Source: Pleodorina starrii
Taxonomy: Eukaryota > Chlorophyta > Chlorophyceae > Chlamydomonadales > Volvocaceae
Direction: 5' to 3'
Assembly: GCA_030267565.1 (NCBI GenBank)
Contig: BRXU01000018.1
Location: forward strand, 1,798,001-1,862,000
Length of the DNA stretch: 64,000 nucleotides
The number at the start of each line of letters is the position of its first letter. Positions within the stretch are counted from its first letter, which is position 1. The position numbers were made by a program, and so were the translations under genes. This document shows, in pieces, positions 1 through 12,600 of the stretch. The notes under the pieces are model-generated. The model saw only the letters and a list, made by a program, of their open reading frames with translations. It searched no databases and was not told where the DNA came from.

Positions 1-430
1 GTGGCGACGGCGGCGGTGATGGTGGGGACGGCGATGGCGGCGGCGGTAGCGACGGCAGCGATGGCGGTGGCGGGGCCGGTGGCATAGGACTTAGAGCTGG
101 TGGAGGCGGTGAGGCAAGCAGCCGACGCGGGGGAGGCGATGGAGGCGGGGGCAGTTTTGGTTTGGGAGGCCGCACCAACTTTGGAGAGCGAGGCTTGGAC
201 GGCGCCACTGGGTTTGGAGTCAGCGGAGACAAGGGCGGCAAGGAGGGCGGGTTGGGTGCCGATGGATCGGGCGGCGGCGGGTCGCTGGGAGCCATCGGTG
301 GCGGGGGGCCGGGCTCAGCAGGTTCTGATGGCGGGGGATCTGGCCACCTCCAGACGCGAATTCGAAGCCCGCGACTGCGCGACCCGCGGTGCGGTCGGTT
401 TTCGTCGCTGGCTTCCCATGCTGTCGCCAT
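1..430 (-). CDS. Pro-rich HRGP / pherophorin-like protein, truncated at window edge
   Basis: One minus-strand frame is open without a stop from an ATG at 430 to base 1. After about 35 ordinary residues (start MATAWEASDENRPHR) it becomes Pro-rich, with PPPPS, SPPSPPP and PPSPSPP blocks, which is the composition of hydroxyproline-rich glycoproteins of volvocine cell walls and pherophorin linkers. The overlapping plus-strand Gly/Asp-rich frame is the usual shadow of a Pro/Ser frame. The start is not certain: no signal peptide follows the ATG, so an upstream exon may exist. No pherophorin globular domain can be seen because the gene leaves the window. The secreted Pro-rich CAP gene at 3199 lies on the opposite strand. 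Confidence 0.5.
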   Translation of the reverse strand, partial: MATAWEASDENRPHRGSRSRGLRIRVWRWPDPPPSEPAEPGPPPPMAPSDPPPPDPSAPNPPSLPPLSPLTPNPVAPSKPRSPKLVRPPKPKLPPPPSPPPRRLLASPPPPALSPMPPAPPPPSLPSLPPPPSPSPPSPPPSP

Positions 431-3198
431 CGCCCGGCTGTCCGCGCGAAAATCCAGCAGGCTGGCGTCCACGAGTTCATGGTCATGCCGAGGCCCTGTA
501 AAGGCATAAGCAATGATCCAATTGTTTGGCTCGGGCCTTACTGTGGAGTGCGGACGTTTTGGCGGTGCCGAATGTTTCGGCCATGAACCATGAACTGGCT
601 CTGCACGGCACGCACCTTGGTCATAACCTGCGGACCTGGCCCGAGCTTGACATGTGCATAACACAAGTACTAACTTGAAAATGCCCCAAACGGCAGCCAT
701 TACTGGCGCCTTGACCGCGGCGGGCGGCGCGGCCGAAGGACGAATAAATTCAGGCACTAGTGGCTGCGGCCCACTTAAAATGGTGTACTTATGTCAATGT
801 TGATATAATAGCTATCATACGAAGGCTTTGACATTTATCGGCTTAACGTCGCCGTCCGTCGCTCGCGACACGGATAAACCGACGACTCCGTTGGCCGAAT
901 GTTAACGTTTGGTCATCAAAAGCTGTTTTTTTTATTAGTTACAAGATTATCTCTTGCAGCTCGCTGGGTCGCTGTCTGTCTTTGCGCCGGCAGGCGTCCA
1001 ACAAGTTGCAGTAAACTTGCCCACACGACTGTTGACAGCCATTGTATGTTAGATATGTAACAGTCAATTAAAAGATAATTACTATTTATATAGCTTGGAA
1101 AAGGATGCTGAAGTGTCACTGCCACTTTTTTGTGGTACAGAGCAACAAGCTACTGCCGTGCCCGTCACCCAAGCACAATTGAGCCTTGTAATCCCTTCAT
1201 ACACTTCTGGGTACAAACTAGTTTTGTAAGCACGAGTTTAAACATGTAAAGCTTTTTACCCGCTGATGTGCGCTATTGCCAAGATGCTTAGACGCTAATG
1301 CTAGCATTTGGGTGTCATCGCCTGCGTGATTAACCCTCTCACCATATATTGTGCCATGGTTGGGCATGAAATGTCTCCTCACAAAAAAGTGAGCTATCAT
1401 TTCGGCCGATAGAGTTACCACTTGAACCTAGTCAGTTTGTAGCGCGAAGCGGCTTGGCAGCTACGCACAATTTCATGCACCACCTCATTTCGCTTGGTTT
1501 GCTTGGTATCCCGAGGACTGGAAACTTATTGAGCGGCATAGCAGACTGGACCGGTGGACGGGTTGCCACTTTCGGGGCGGCATTGGGTGTGCGAAGCGAT
1601 AACATGCAGGCGCAGTGACACATGTCAGGCCATAGTGATCGATGGGTTACGAAGCATTCTCACGGCCTAGCGTTGGGAGGTTCTCAACGGTGGACGCTCA
1701 GGTCGCATCTAGATTGCCCGAATGTGCAAGATGCCCTTGTGGTACGAGCTTGATCGAGGAGACTGAAGGCGAACGCCTACGGGCACGCCACTTTTAATGT
1801 GGGGCCGCCCAGCTTCTCATATCGGTACTGGACGGAAACCAGGAGTGCCGTTTGACGCGGAACCACCTTTGGTTGGTGGAACCTCGGGAAGATGTGGAGG
1901 GTGCGGTTTGGGACATTGTGTGTCTTGCGGCAACAGGGGCGCTGCCTTAACAAGTAAACCGCAACGAGGGATTGCCATTGGAACGTGTGAGCCGGGGGCT
2001 GGTTCTGCAAGCCAAACGTTCTTCTACGAGCACCCAAGCTCCTCCGCTTCTGTAGGTGGGGACCCCGCGCAAAGGCTGGGAGCCAGTTGGGGAAGACCAT
2101 CTCTTCCTGTGTGTGGAGGGCTGGAGGCGTATGGGTGCATCCTAACCAGCATGCCGACCAGATCAACCCACTGGACTGCGGCGGTGGAACTCACGCGGGC
2201 CCCATGGGGCCGGAACCGCTTACCTTCGGGAAACGGAGGCGTGACGGACTCAGGCGGCATACCCATGGGAATGGGCCTACATGCCATTTGCACACCTCAC
2301 AAGATCCCGCGTGGTCGGGATCATTAAAAGAGACATGCACACCGGCCTAAAGATGGACTCTGCGCGTGCCTGGTCACGGTGGGGCGCTGGGCGGACCGTC
2401 GAAACCTGCAGTCGTTACCCCTGGATCAGTGGCCACAGATTACGCCGCGCGTGGTGACGCTTCGGGGCCACCGGTGCTCTGGAGCGGTTGCCTCGAGATG
2501 GTGGATATTTTGTGCACAGAGGACGGTGGACCCGCGAGGGATGTCTCCTGTACAGAGGCCACTCAGGGCCAGCCCAAGCAGGCCCAAGGCGCAAAATGCC
2601 CTTATCGCTGGACTGAGAAGGTAACTATCTGAGACTTGTGACAGTCTATGCGACGCTTTGGGTGCACGTGAATCAATTAACGTCCGTGCGCCGAAGCGTC
2701 GTGCGCTGAAGCGCCAAAATGGGCGCACGACAAGGTCAGCGGCTTTGCGCCCACGTCGATGCCCATTTCCCTTCAGGTTACATGCTATTTCTTGAATATA
2801 GCATCAAAGTGGCGAAGAAGTTACTAACATTCCAGGATGGATAATGGGAGCGCGAAATGAAACTATTTGCAACGAGCTCGGCAACTGAAACCCTTCGTAC
2901 GAACGGAACATCCTTTCATCAAAAGTCGTCCCACATAGCCTCAGTCTTTATATAAGGGGCAAATATACATTTATATGGCCATAAAAGCTGACCGGTGACT
3001 CTTTCCCTACACAGGAGCCCGGGATGCCTTGGCCTGGGGTTGGGATAATATACATGGATTTGTATTGGGACTGAACATTGTTGAATAACTGATTCAATGT
3101 GGGGATTGCGAACGTGTTCGGACATGACCGTTGGGACGCGATTCGCGTGCGCTACTGCCGCACACTCCGTCTCAAAGCAATCAAACCCACACTTCAGA
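431..3198. other. Intergenic, AT-richer, no supported gene
   Basis: About 2.8 kb of lower GC than the flanks. Open frames here (for example around 1797-2327) have no recognisable motif, no convincing splice signals and no wall-protein composition. The right-hand end must hold the promoter of the gene starting at 3199, but I see no clear core element. Confidence 0.5.
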
Positions 3199-6100
3199 AT
3201 GAACGGGCTAAAATCCATAGCCCTAATGATACTGATATCAACTATACGTTGCACCACTGGCGAGCTTCGCGAGGCGATTGTTGAGGGTAGGAAAACTCTT
3301 TGCCCGAAGTGTCGCATCAATTGCGCGAGTGGTCCACGACCCATATATTTTGATATAATTTCTTTCATTCTCTAATGTCAGGAAATGGAGGTGCTTTGGG
3401 CCTGGACCGGCTCGGACCGGACGGTGGCGACACCATCATCAAAATACACAGCGACCCCAGCGACTTCGCCGCCGCGAGGATCATGCCCCCAACACATTCC
3501 TCCTTTAGAAGTCTAAAAGCTGATTTCGAATTATCGCCACCGCCCCGTCCTCCGTCGCCTCGTCCGCCTCCAAAGCAACGATCGCCGCCACGGCGCCCTC
3601 CTCCGTCGCCACGGCGCCCTGGACCGCCACCGACCAGCTCTCCACCTCCTCCCCGACCGCCCCCTCCCTCTCCACTTCCCATGCCCCGGAAGCCACGCCT
3701 TATACCACCCCCGTCTTCATCGTCGCCACCTCCGCCATCACCCACGCCCTCAACGCTACCCCCGCCATCGCCCTCGCCGCCATCACCCCCGCCGCCATCA
3801 CCACTGCCACCGTCGCCACCATCGCCAAGCCCCATACCACCATCCCCTCCTCCACCATCGCCCCCGCTGTCGCCGCCGCCATCCGCACCTCGTCGGCCAT
3901 CCCGCCCTCGGCTCCCGTCACCCCCACCTCCATCGCCCTCGCCCCGGCCACCACCACCACCACCGCCTTCACAACCGCCGCCACTACCGCCATCACCGCC
4001 ACCGCCATCACCACCACCACCATTACGTCCGCCGCCGCCACCTCCGTCGCCACCGCCACCGGCATGCCCATCACCCCCACCTCCGTCACCCCCGCCGTCG
4101 CCACCGCCACCGCCGCCTCCTTCTCCACCTCCACCGCCACCGCCGCCATCACCGCCACCACCGCCGCCTCCTTCGCCCCCGCCTCCACCCCAACCAAGTC
4201 CTCGTCCACCACCACCGCTTTTCACGTCGATTCGGACACCGCCCTCGCCCAAGCCCCCCCGGCCTCCGCCACCCAGCCCGCCTCGCCCACCGTTCCCCAT
4301 GCCGCCCTCTCCCCCGCCACCACAGCCCTCACCACCACCGCCGCCACCGCCACCACCACCCCCGCCACCGCCGCTTCCGCCGCTGAGGCCGCCCCGTCCC
4401 TCGCCGCCGCCCCCGTCGCCGCCACCTCCGGCGCCCAGAGTCGCAGACGTGTTCCGAGGTACGGTACGTCTCACCTCACGCTCAGGTAAACTAAACCCCC
4501 CCAAAGCCCTAAAACCCAACACACGGGCCCCGAGTCCCTGACCCCGTGTTCCCTCTCGAGCCTGCGCCGTCCCGCCAGGTTCCCCACACCCCACGGCCCC
4601 TCCCATCCCGCCCGCCCACGTCCCCATCCCCGTCTCCGCCCCTCCCACCCTCTGCCCCCTACGTCTCCCCCAGGCGGCAACTGTTCCGACTCCGACTCCG
4701 TCTTCTCCGCCACCAACACCTACCGATCCTGGCACCAGGCCCCGCCCCTGACCTGGGACGCGGGGCTGGCAGCGGACGCGCAGTCGTACGCGCAGGTGCT
4801 GGCGGAGCAGCAGTGCGACCTGGAGCACGCGGGGGTGGGAGGGGAGAACCTGTACTCAATGTCCACGTGAGTGCCTTGCTGCCTTCCGTACCGTGAGGGA
4901 AGGGCGCTAGGGCGGGGGGAGAGGAAGGGGGAGGGGAAGGGGGAGGGGGAGGGGGAGGGAAGGGGAGGGGAAGGGGCAGGGCGATGAGCAGCCACACGTA
5001 ATGGCATGTCGGGCATGCGGCTGCTCAAGCCGTCTGTGTGTTATGTCGCTCTTGCGGTCTGCAACGGCAGAAGCACGTTGCCGTACATACACATACACAC
5101 ACGCCCTGATTGCCTTTCTTGCTTCGCCCTCCTTTCTCCCCTTCTGCCATCCCTCCCCCTTCCCACACACCCTCTTTCGTCGTCTGTCTTCCTCCACCTT
5201 CCTTCCTTACCCCTTCCTCCTTTACTCTCCCTCCCTCGACCCCTCTCTGCAACCGCCCATACCACACCCCCACCCCACACCCCACCCCACCCCACACTCC
5301 CCATGCCCCCAGCTACCCCAAACCCGACTGGAGCTGCAAGCGGGCCATCGACGCCTGGTACTCTGAGGTGAAGCTGTACGACTTCACCGCACCCAACCCG
5401 TACGACATCAACATGCCCCGCGGCGCGGGCCACTTTGTTCAGCTGGTTTGGCGGAGCAGTGCGCTGTTCGGATGCGGGGTGGGCAAGGCGGATGTGCCCA
5501 TGCCGCGGATGCCCGGGGGAGTCGGAGGATGCAAGGTAAGGGCCGGGAGGGTGGAACGGACGGGGCGGAGGGTCCGGGAGGGCAGGAGGTGCCGGGCAGG
5601 GGCGGGGGGCGGCAGGTGACCGAGGAGGGTGGAACGGCAGGAGCGAGGGCAGGGGGTGTAGGCAGGGAGCAGAAGAGCATAGCGGGAGGGCCCCGCAGGG
5701 GGTGACCGTCCGGGAGGGCAGGGCGGGGGGGGGTAGGTCAGGGCAGGGCAGGGCGGGGCGGGGGAATTCAGACTTGGCAACAATGGGGGCCCCGCGGCCC
5801 AGCGCCGACAGCTCCCTCAGTTCGGCTACGGATGTAGTGTTATATCCATTATTGCTCCTTGGGCCCCGCCTCACCCAGCCCCGCCCCGCCCCGCGCCGAG
5901 ACGGGATGGGATGGGGCGGGGCGCGACGGGGCGGGATGGGACGGAACCGGACGGAACCGGACGGGACGGGACTCTCCATGAAAGCTGTTTCTATCTTTTA
6001 CTAGCTTATCAAAACGGTGCCGCTTTGACGACCTTCGGCCTGCACGCGAGCCAACCTCCTCGCCTGCCCCTGCTGCCGCCGCCCTCATCACTTCGCTGCG

Positions 6101-6585
6101 GCATCTCCTTTCTTACCCCCTCATCCCCCCCTTTTCCAACCCCACCAGGCCATCGTGTGCCGCTTCCGAAGCGGATTCAAGGCCAGCAACACCCAGTTTG
6201 TGCTTAATGGTACGACAGGCAGGAACGCTGCCGTACAAAAACACGTTTTCGCGCGCATAGGCGTGTGTAATGTGAAGTGTGCCGCTGCCTATCTGCATGT
6301 GGAAGAGGACGGTTGTGGAGGGGCTCGAAGAGCGAGGGCACTCGGGGCATGAATACGGCACACCCAGGGGGACGGGGGGGGGGGGCGGGGGGGCTCAGAG
6401 GCCGAGACAGAGGCAGGGGATGGAGGTGACGTGGGAGGGTCTCAACGGCGCGCTCTGCTCCGCTTACTTCCTCTTTTTGACATAGGCTCGTCCCCCCTCC
6501 CCCCCCTCCCTCCCTGCCCCTACACCCAACCCCTTACCCCCCCCCCTTTCCCTCTTGGCTGCAGTGTTCCCGCGCATCGGCTGAT
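3199..6585 (+). CDS. Secreted Ser-Pro-rich HRGP with C-terminal CAP (SCP/PR-1) domain
   Basis: Six exons: 3199-3286, 3382-4458, 4674-4866, 5313-5535, 6149-6209, 6566-6585. All introns are GT-AG, phases agree, and the product is 553 aa. Exon 1 is a signal peptide (start MNGLKSIALMILISTIRC, likely cut after TTG). Exon 2 holds about 50 ordinary residues and then roughly 300 residues of SPPPP/PPPSP wall-type repeat. Exons 3-6 encode a CAP domain of about 165 residues: NTYRSWHQAPPLTW helix, CDLEH and GENLY, and the family signature GHFVQLVW with His near residue 493, which together supply the two His and the Glu of the CAP tetrad. Cys residues suited to CAP disulfides are present (SDWSC-type, FGCGVG, GGCK, IVCRF). 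The product ends NVFPRIG. It is probably a wall-anchored extracellular protein. The biochemical role of CAP domains is often lipid or sterol binding; which applies here is unknown. Confidence 0.88.
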
Positions 6586-6611
6586 AATCGGTAGGCTTGC
6601 CACCGGGCGCC

Positions 6612-6616
6612 TGTAA
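6612..6616 (+). terminator. TGTAA polyadenylation signal of the HRGP-CAP gene
   Basis: TGTAA, the usual polyadenylation signal of Chlamydomonas-type algae, lies 27 bases after the stop codon at 6585. Confidence 0.55.
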
Positions 6617-9173
6617 TGGCGACTCGGCTTTCGGCGTACGGCACCGACTGGCGGCGAGAGCCGCCGTACAGTGCCGTACTCTCTACCGGGATGCACGCAC
6701 CAGCAGCAGCGCTTCACGGGAGCCAGCAGGCGCCGCGCGCGGTTCGGAGGGTGCGCGCACCGGGGGGCGATACCGAGCACCCGCTCGAGGGCGTTGTACG
6801 GCACAACACAAGGCCCAACAAACGGTCGTACGCGTGCGTGCGTCCGTCGCCGAATGAGGGCGATGACGGAGGAACCGAAGTACCGAAGTACCCGTGAATG
6901 GAACTCCCACGCTACCGGTATAGGCGCTGCGCCAGCCAGGCACGTTTATCGTATCCACGCCCAAGTCCACATATCCATGTGTCCATGCGTTGCATAAAGC
7001 AGTCAGTCAGTCAGTCAGTCAGTCAGTCAGTCAGTCAGTCAGTCATTGTGTGTGCATGTGTGTGTGTGTTCAATCAGGGGCGTGCGAATACAGATTTACC
7101 GCGTTGGGTGTATGTATGTGTGTGTACGTGTATATATGTGTATGTGTATATATGTGTGTGCGTGTGTGTGCCGCAGAGAAGAGCTCCGGGCAGGGCAGGG
7201 CTGCGCCGCGTTGAAGGAATCCGTTTACAGCGGACCGGGGCAGGGTCACTGTCTTGCACAATGCACATATACCGACGCCGTGGCGAGTACCATGAATGCA
7301 GCGCATGTATGTGTTGGTGGGCAGTTTGGCTCCCGGCGGGGCCGGCGGGCGCCACGGTCGGGTGCACGGGCGGCCTAGACGTCTTTGGTGCGCGGCGTTG
7401 CTGCGTTTGGTGCTGGTCGCTTTACGCTTTTACTGTGGGTGCCCACTTTGGCTGTCCGTCGCCCTAATTTCGGGAGGGCTTGAGGGATGTCTGTGTCAGT
7501 GTGCGGCCCGGACTCCACCCGGACACCAGCATCCCGCTCCCCCGCCGATCGCCGGCACGCGACAACACTGGTCTCCGCACTCGCCCCCCACGCGATCGCC
7601 TGCGGCTCGTAACCGATTCATAGACGCCCTCGTTGACGTCCTTTACATTCATGTTGGAGGGAGACAAGGAGTGCGTTGGGTGCTCTGGGTGAGTGCGTGC
7701 GCGTGTGCGTTTGTTCGCTTGCTTTGGATGGATATCCAATCGGGATCGTTTTGGCGGGAGCACGACGCTGGGACGGTGGGACGGCAGGCAGCGCGCGGCT
7801 GGAGTCGTTCGGGACGCGCCAGCGGCATATATGTACCTAACGGAGTGCTCTCTTTTTGGGCAGAGTCAGTGAGGGGAAAGAACTTCTGATGATTGATTGC
7901 GGAGCGGCGGAAAAGGAATTTTTGAACGCGGTGGAATATTATCCTTTGTCTGTCCTCAAATCGATCAGCGGTGGATTTACGTGTTCTTCATCGACTCTTT
8001 ACTTGTAGCCATGTTACTTCTTACTACCACCGCGTACGGTACCTGACGTGTTAAGCGGCGCGCAGTTGGCCGCAGTTGGCCCCAGTTGGCCGCCCCGCCC
8101 CGCCCATGCGGCCGAGCCGATGCCCTCATTCGCGGTGTATAAAACCGCCAGCGATGCACACTATTGATGGTATTTATGGTTGGTGAGAGCATCATGTCAT
8201 TTGAGTCCGGGCTCGCTCCTGCATTCATCATCGCGGTGTGTGTATAATTTCAAGAGGGCTGCGTGGCTGTCCAGAATACGGCGCCGTACAGTACGGCAGG
8301 CGCGCTGTCGCCGATTGGTCGGCCGCGGACCTCATTCGCATTTGTAAATCTTACGCAGCGATCCGCCCTCGCTGTTGTTGCTGTGTGTTAACGGGGCTGG
8401 TGGGTCTTGTGTGCATCGACGGGAAAACCCAGTAACGAACGGAACGGCGATGCAGCGGTCTGCTTACTGTGCAGATCAGCAGTCATGACAACGACAACAA
8501 CAATAACAACGCCAACGACAACCGCAGCGCGTCAAGAGCAGCTCCTCCGATATTACACAGGGCGAAATGAACGCGGCGGATTGCACGGCACGTCGTTTCA
8601 GCGCGGCATGTGCGCCCATGGTCTCCTCAGCGCAGCAGCTGCCTCCCCACCTCCCCCCAAACACGCACGAACAAACACAAATAGACACACGCACACACAT
8701 ACTCACATGGGAAGGGCGCGGGAGCGGAAGAAACCGACTGCATCTGCCCAGTGTTCTGGGCTTCTGGCACATGGACTGAGAGACGGAATGGGCCCAATAA
8801 ACGGTGTGCAGCGTCGATAGATGTGCACTGTACGACATATCCATCCGTACGTACGACACTCGCAGGAGACCGTCCGCCCTTATCGTCGTGGATACAACGC
8901 AGCGAGGCAGCTGCCTTCACCCCCCAGGCATTTGGAAAACTGCAACAGAATCAAACAACCAGGTACCGTTGCAAATCGACCTCGACAATCCGTACAACAA
9001 AAATTTAAACCGAAACTACCAACCAACGGATTGTCGTAACAAGACACGCATTTTTTTGTCAGTGCCGGAACCACACCAGCCCGTCGCGTCCCGTCGCGTG
9101 CACCCTTCCCCTTCCCTTCCCTTTCCCTTCTCCTCTCTCGGTTCATCTACCCGCCAAGGCAAATTCGGACCTC
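6617..9173. other. Non-coding, microsatellite-rich spacer
   Basis: I see no supported gene here. The stretch holds (CAGT)n at about 6999-7044, GT/ATGT-rich runs at 7045-7170, and AC-rich runs near 8680. TACGGCA/TGCCGTA-type words recur (for example near 6229, 6665 and 8282). It lies between convergent genes, so it contains both 3' regions. Confidence 0.5.
6999..7044. repeat. (CAGT)n microsatellite
   Basis: About ten to eleven uninterrupted copies of the tetranucleotide CAGT. Confidence 0.9.
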
Positions 9174-9178
9174 TTACA
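9174..9178 (-). terminator. Possible TGTAA polyadenylation signal of the LEA-like gene at 9652-14039
   Basis: TTACA on the plus strand reads TGTAA on the gene strand, about 470 bases past the stop. The intervening bases include an A/G-rich degenerate array (9560-9655) with repeated GAGCTC/GAGTTC words. Confidence 0.3.
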
Positions 9179-9651
9179 ACTGGCACTCTTCATCTCCCCC
9201 CCATGCATAAACGCCCCCGCTGCCCAAAGCCCAGCAGTCGGCCGCTCGGCTCTGCACCGGCTCGCCGGCCTGCCCCAGCCCCCACACCCTACCGACCACA
9301 GTGCCCCCTTCCATACTCCTCCTCCTCCTTACCGTAAACGGCCTCGCTCAGCATCAACCAACGGAACGACAACCGCAGCAGCGCAGCGCAGCGTCCCAAC
9401 CAACCGCAGCCGCATTCGCAGGCCGCAGGCCGCAGGCCGCAGTCGCAGCGGGCCGCCTGACGTCAAGGCCTCAGGTGGCAGCCGCAGCAGTCTCGAGCGA
9501 CAGCCTGCCCCGGACGCCGATCTTGCCCTCATTTTCCCTCCCCTTCCACCGTCCCTCGCTTGAGAGCGCAAAAAGCTCAAAAACTCAAGAGCTCAAAGAA
9601 CTCGAAAAAGCTGAAAAGAGTTCAAAAGAGCTCCAAAGAACTTGAAAGAGT

Positions 9652-12600
9652 TCAGAGCTCCGTCTTGCCGCCGCCGGTGGTGACCTTGCGTCGTGCCGCC
9701 TCCATGGCTTCCTCCGCCTGGCTGTACACGTCGCGGGTGGCGGAGCGCAGGTCTGCGGCGCGGGGACCGACCCACGGGTCACGAGGGCGTGAAGGATAGG
9801 GAGGGAGGGAATGGCAGCTGAGGAAAGGGCAGGTGAGGGCAGCGGTTGTTGAGATGTATGGGAGCGGCGGCTGATGCGGTTGCTTGAAGCGAGGGGTGAC
9901 CCGGGCACGCGGTTTGGGAGGGGTTGGGTACAAGCAGAGAGCGCACACCACACCGCAGTAACCGATGTGGGCGATGTGGGCGATCCGGAGAGTGAGAGGG
10001 GGTGAGAGAGGGTGCGAGAGGGGTAACGGTGGCTGGGGTGAGGAGCCAGGGGGAGGGAGGAGGCGGGATGGGAACCCGGCCTTTGAGGGGCGGGTGGGCT
10101 GGGGCCGTGGAGTGATTGCTGCGGGCGCGGAAAACGGGGAAAATGGGTGGCTTCCCTTGTCAGATCGGATCAGACCAGTTCAGTTCAGATCAGTTCAGTT
10201 CCGTCCCCAGACTGCCCCGTCGCGTCGCACTGTGTGCGTGCTTGGGCACACCTGGGGAGGGGGGGGGGAGGAGGGGCACACCTGGGGGGGATAAGGGGCA
10301 CATGTTGCCACTGCCCCCATCACCCCACCCCCACCCACAAGTGATTTCCCTTTTCCCTGGGGAAAGAACGGTTCCGGCTCGATGGGCCTGTGGCCTCGGG
10401 ATCGCGTCTTTTGCGCTTGAGATGTTTCCCACATTTCCACATTTCGACCCAACACAGCGCTGTTGCGATGGGCAACCAACCGCAACGCTGCCGGCGTCAC
10501 CCGGGCCCCCCCCCGTCGTCCCTCCCTCCGCTGGCGTATCCTTTTTCTTACACCCGCACCCAAGCCGCGCTCATACACTGAGCCACCCAAGCTCACGTGT
10601 GGACACTCCCACCGCCCTCCACCGCTTGCTGACGACCCTGAGCAAACCCCGAGGAGGGTCAAGCACCCTCCCCAGTCCCCACACCCTCCCCCTTCCCATC
10701 GTCTCGGCCTTAATCTACTGCGCTGCACGTTTTACACTGTCACACTACCCTCCAGCTCGCCCGTCTCCCTCCCTCCCTCCCTCCCTGCGCACCTGCGGCT
10801 TTAATGGAGGCGCTCTCGCCCAGTGAGGCAGCCGCGTCTCGGACCGCCTCCGCCGCGGACTCCGCCGCCCCGCCCGTCGCCTGGCCCGCGTGCTTGGCGG
10901 TGTCGTGCGCGCCCCCCATGGCGGCGCGAGCCCGGTCGGCCACGGCCGCCGCCGCGTCGTGCACGTGCTCGGCCACAGAGTGCAGCCCCGACTTGACCTG
11001 CGGGGTCGGGGTCGGGGCCACGGGGGGGTTGGGACACCGGAGTGTGCAGCCGCAGGCCCGGCGCCGCGCCGCGCGCGACGTGGCAGCAGGTGGTGGCAGG
11101 GACACCCACCTCGCAGGCAGCCGGCTGCCAAGCAGCGTAGCTGCATCACTCTCCACCAACCACATCACCTCCCGCGGACTCGCAACAAGTAAGTAGTCAG
11201 CCCCAGCCCCAGCCCCAGCCCCAAGCGTATCTCGCAGCATTCCGGGAGAGCCGGGGGGCCCTCCCCGGGCTTGGTTGCCAATGGGACAGGAAAAGTGCGT
11301 GGGTTCCGGTCCAGTACCTTTTCGGAAATGGAGCCGGCCGTGTCCGCCGCGGCCTCCACCGACCCGCGGGTCACAGCCTCCGTGGTGTGCAGCGCCTCAC
11401 TCGCGCCCTCCTTCGTCGCCGCCGCCGCCTCCTTGCTCTTCTCCACCGCCGCCGTCGCCGCGTGCTTGGCTCCGCCCGCCGCGCCGGCCGCCGCTTCCTT
11501 CGTCGCCTCCGCCGCCTCCTTGCCCTTCTCCACCGCCGCCGTCGCCGCGTGCTTGACACCGCCCGCCGCGCCCGTCGCCGCCTTTTCAGCCGCCTCCTTC
11601 GTCGCTTCCGCCGCCCCCCTGCCCTTCTCCACCGCCGCCGCCGCCATATCCTCCACACTGCCTGCCACGGCGCCCGCCGTCCCCTTGACCTTCTCCCCAA
11701 CGGCCGTCGCCGCGTGCTTTACACTGCCCGCCGCGCCGGCCGCCGCCTCCTTCGTCGCCTCCGCCGCCTCCTTGACCTTCTCCCCCGCCGCCGCCGCCGT
11801 ACTCTTGACGCCGCCGACCGCCCTCGCCGCCGTCTCCTTGACGGCCTCCGCGCCGCCGCGCGCGCGCTGCTCCGCCGCCTCACTCACTTCCCCGGCGGCG
11901 GCTCGCGCCTTCTGCCCCGCGGCGTTCACCGCCTCGCCGGCGTCTTGCGCTGCGCGCCGCACTCGCTCGCCGCCGTCGGCGTCTTGCGCCGCGCGCCGCA
12001 CTCGCTCGCCGCCGTCGGCGGCGGCCTCGCGCGCGGCGTCGGCGGCCTCGCGCGCGACTCGCTGGGCGCCCTCCGACGCGTCGGCGCCGGCTTCGCGAAT
12101 GCGAGTGGCGGCGTCGGCGGCGGCGTTCTTGGCGCACTCGACGTCGTGGCTGCTGCAGGCGGCCTCGGCGGCGGCCTCAGAAGCGTCGTCAGCGGACTGC
12201 GGCGCGAGGGGCGAGGGGCGAGGGGTGAGGGGTGAGGGGTGAGGGGTGAGGAGTGAGGCGCGAGGGGTGAGGAGTGAGGCGCAAGGCGCGAGGGGCGAGG
12301 GGTGAGGGGTGAGGAGTGAGGCGCGAGGGGTGAGGAGCGAGACGCGACGGAACGCGACGCGCAACACGAATACCGGTACACGATGCGAAGCGACTCGACG
12401 AGACGCGAAGGTAGGGGCGGTCTTACCCGACCCGACAGACATTCAGCAAGTGCGGGTTGGGTGTGGCAGCAGCAACATTGGGAGGGCAATTATATGCGCG
12501 CGGCGGAGTTCAGGCCGGCGCCAATCTGCCGTATACCGTACACATGTACGCAGCTGATTCTAGCGTAATTGAATATATGCTTCGCAGCAAAAGTTTCGCC

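Noticed and set aside
1797..2327. 176-codon frame in the left spacer
   Set aside because: Three overlapping frames are equally open, no motif, no splice context and no recognisable family.
3365..4828. Minus-strand Gly-rich frame of 487 codons opposite the HRGP-CAP gene
   Set aside because: Complement of the SPPPP repeat; the plus strand has a signal peptide, a CAP domain and correct introns.
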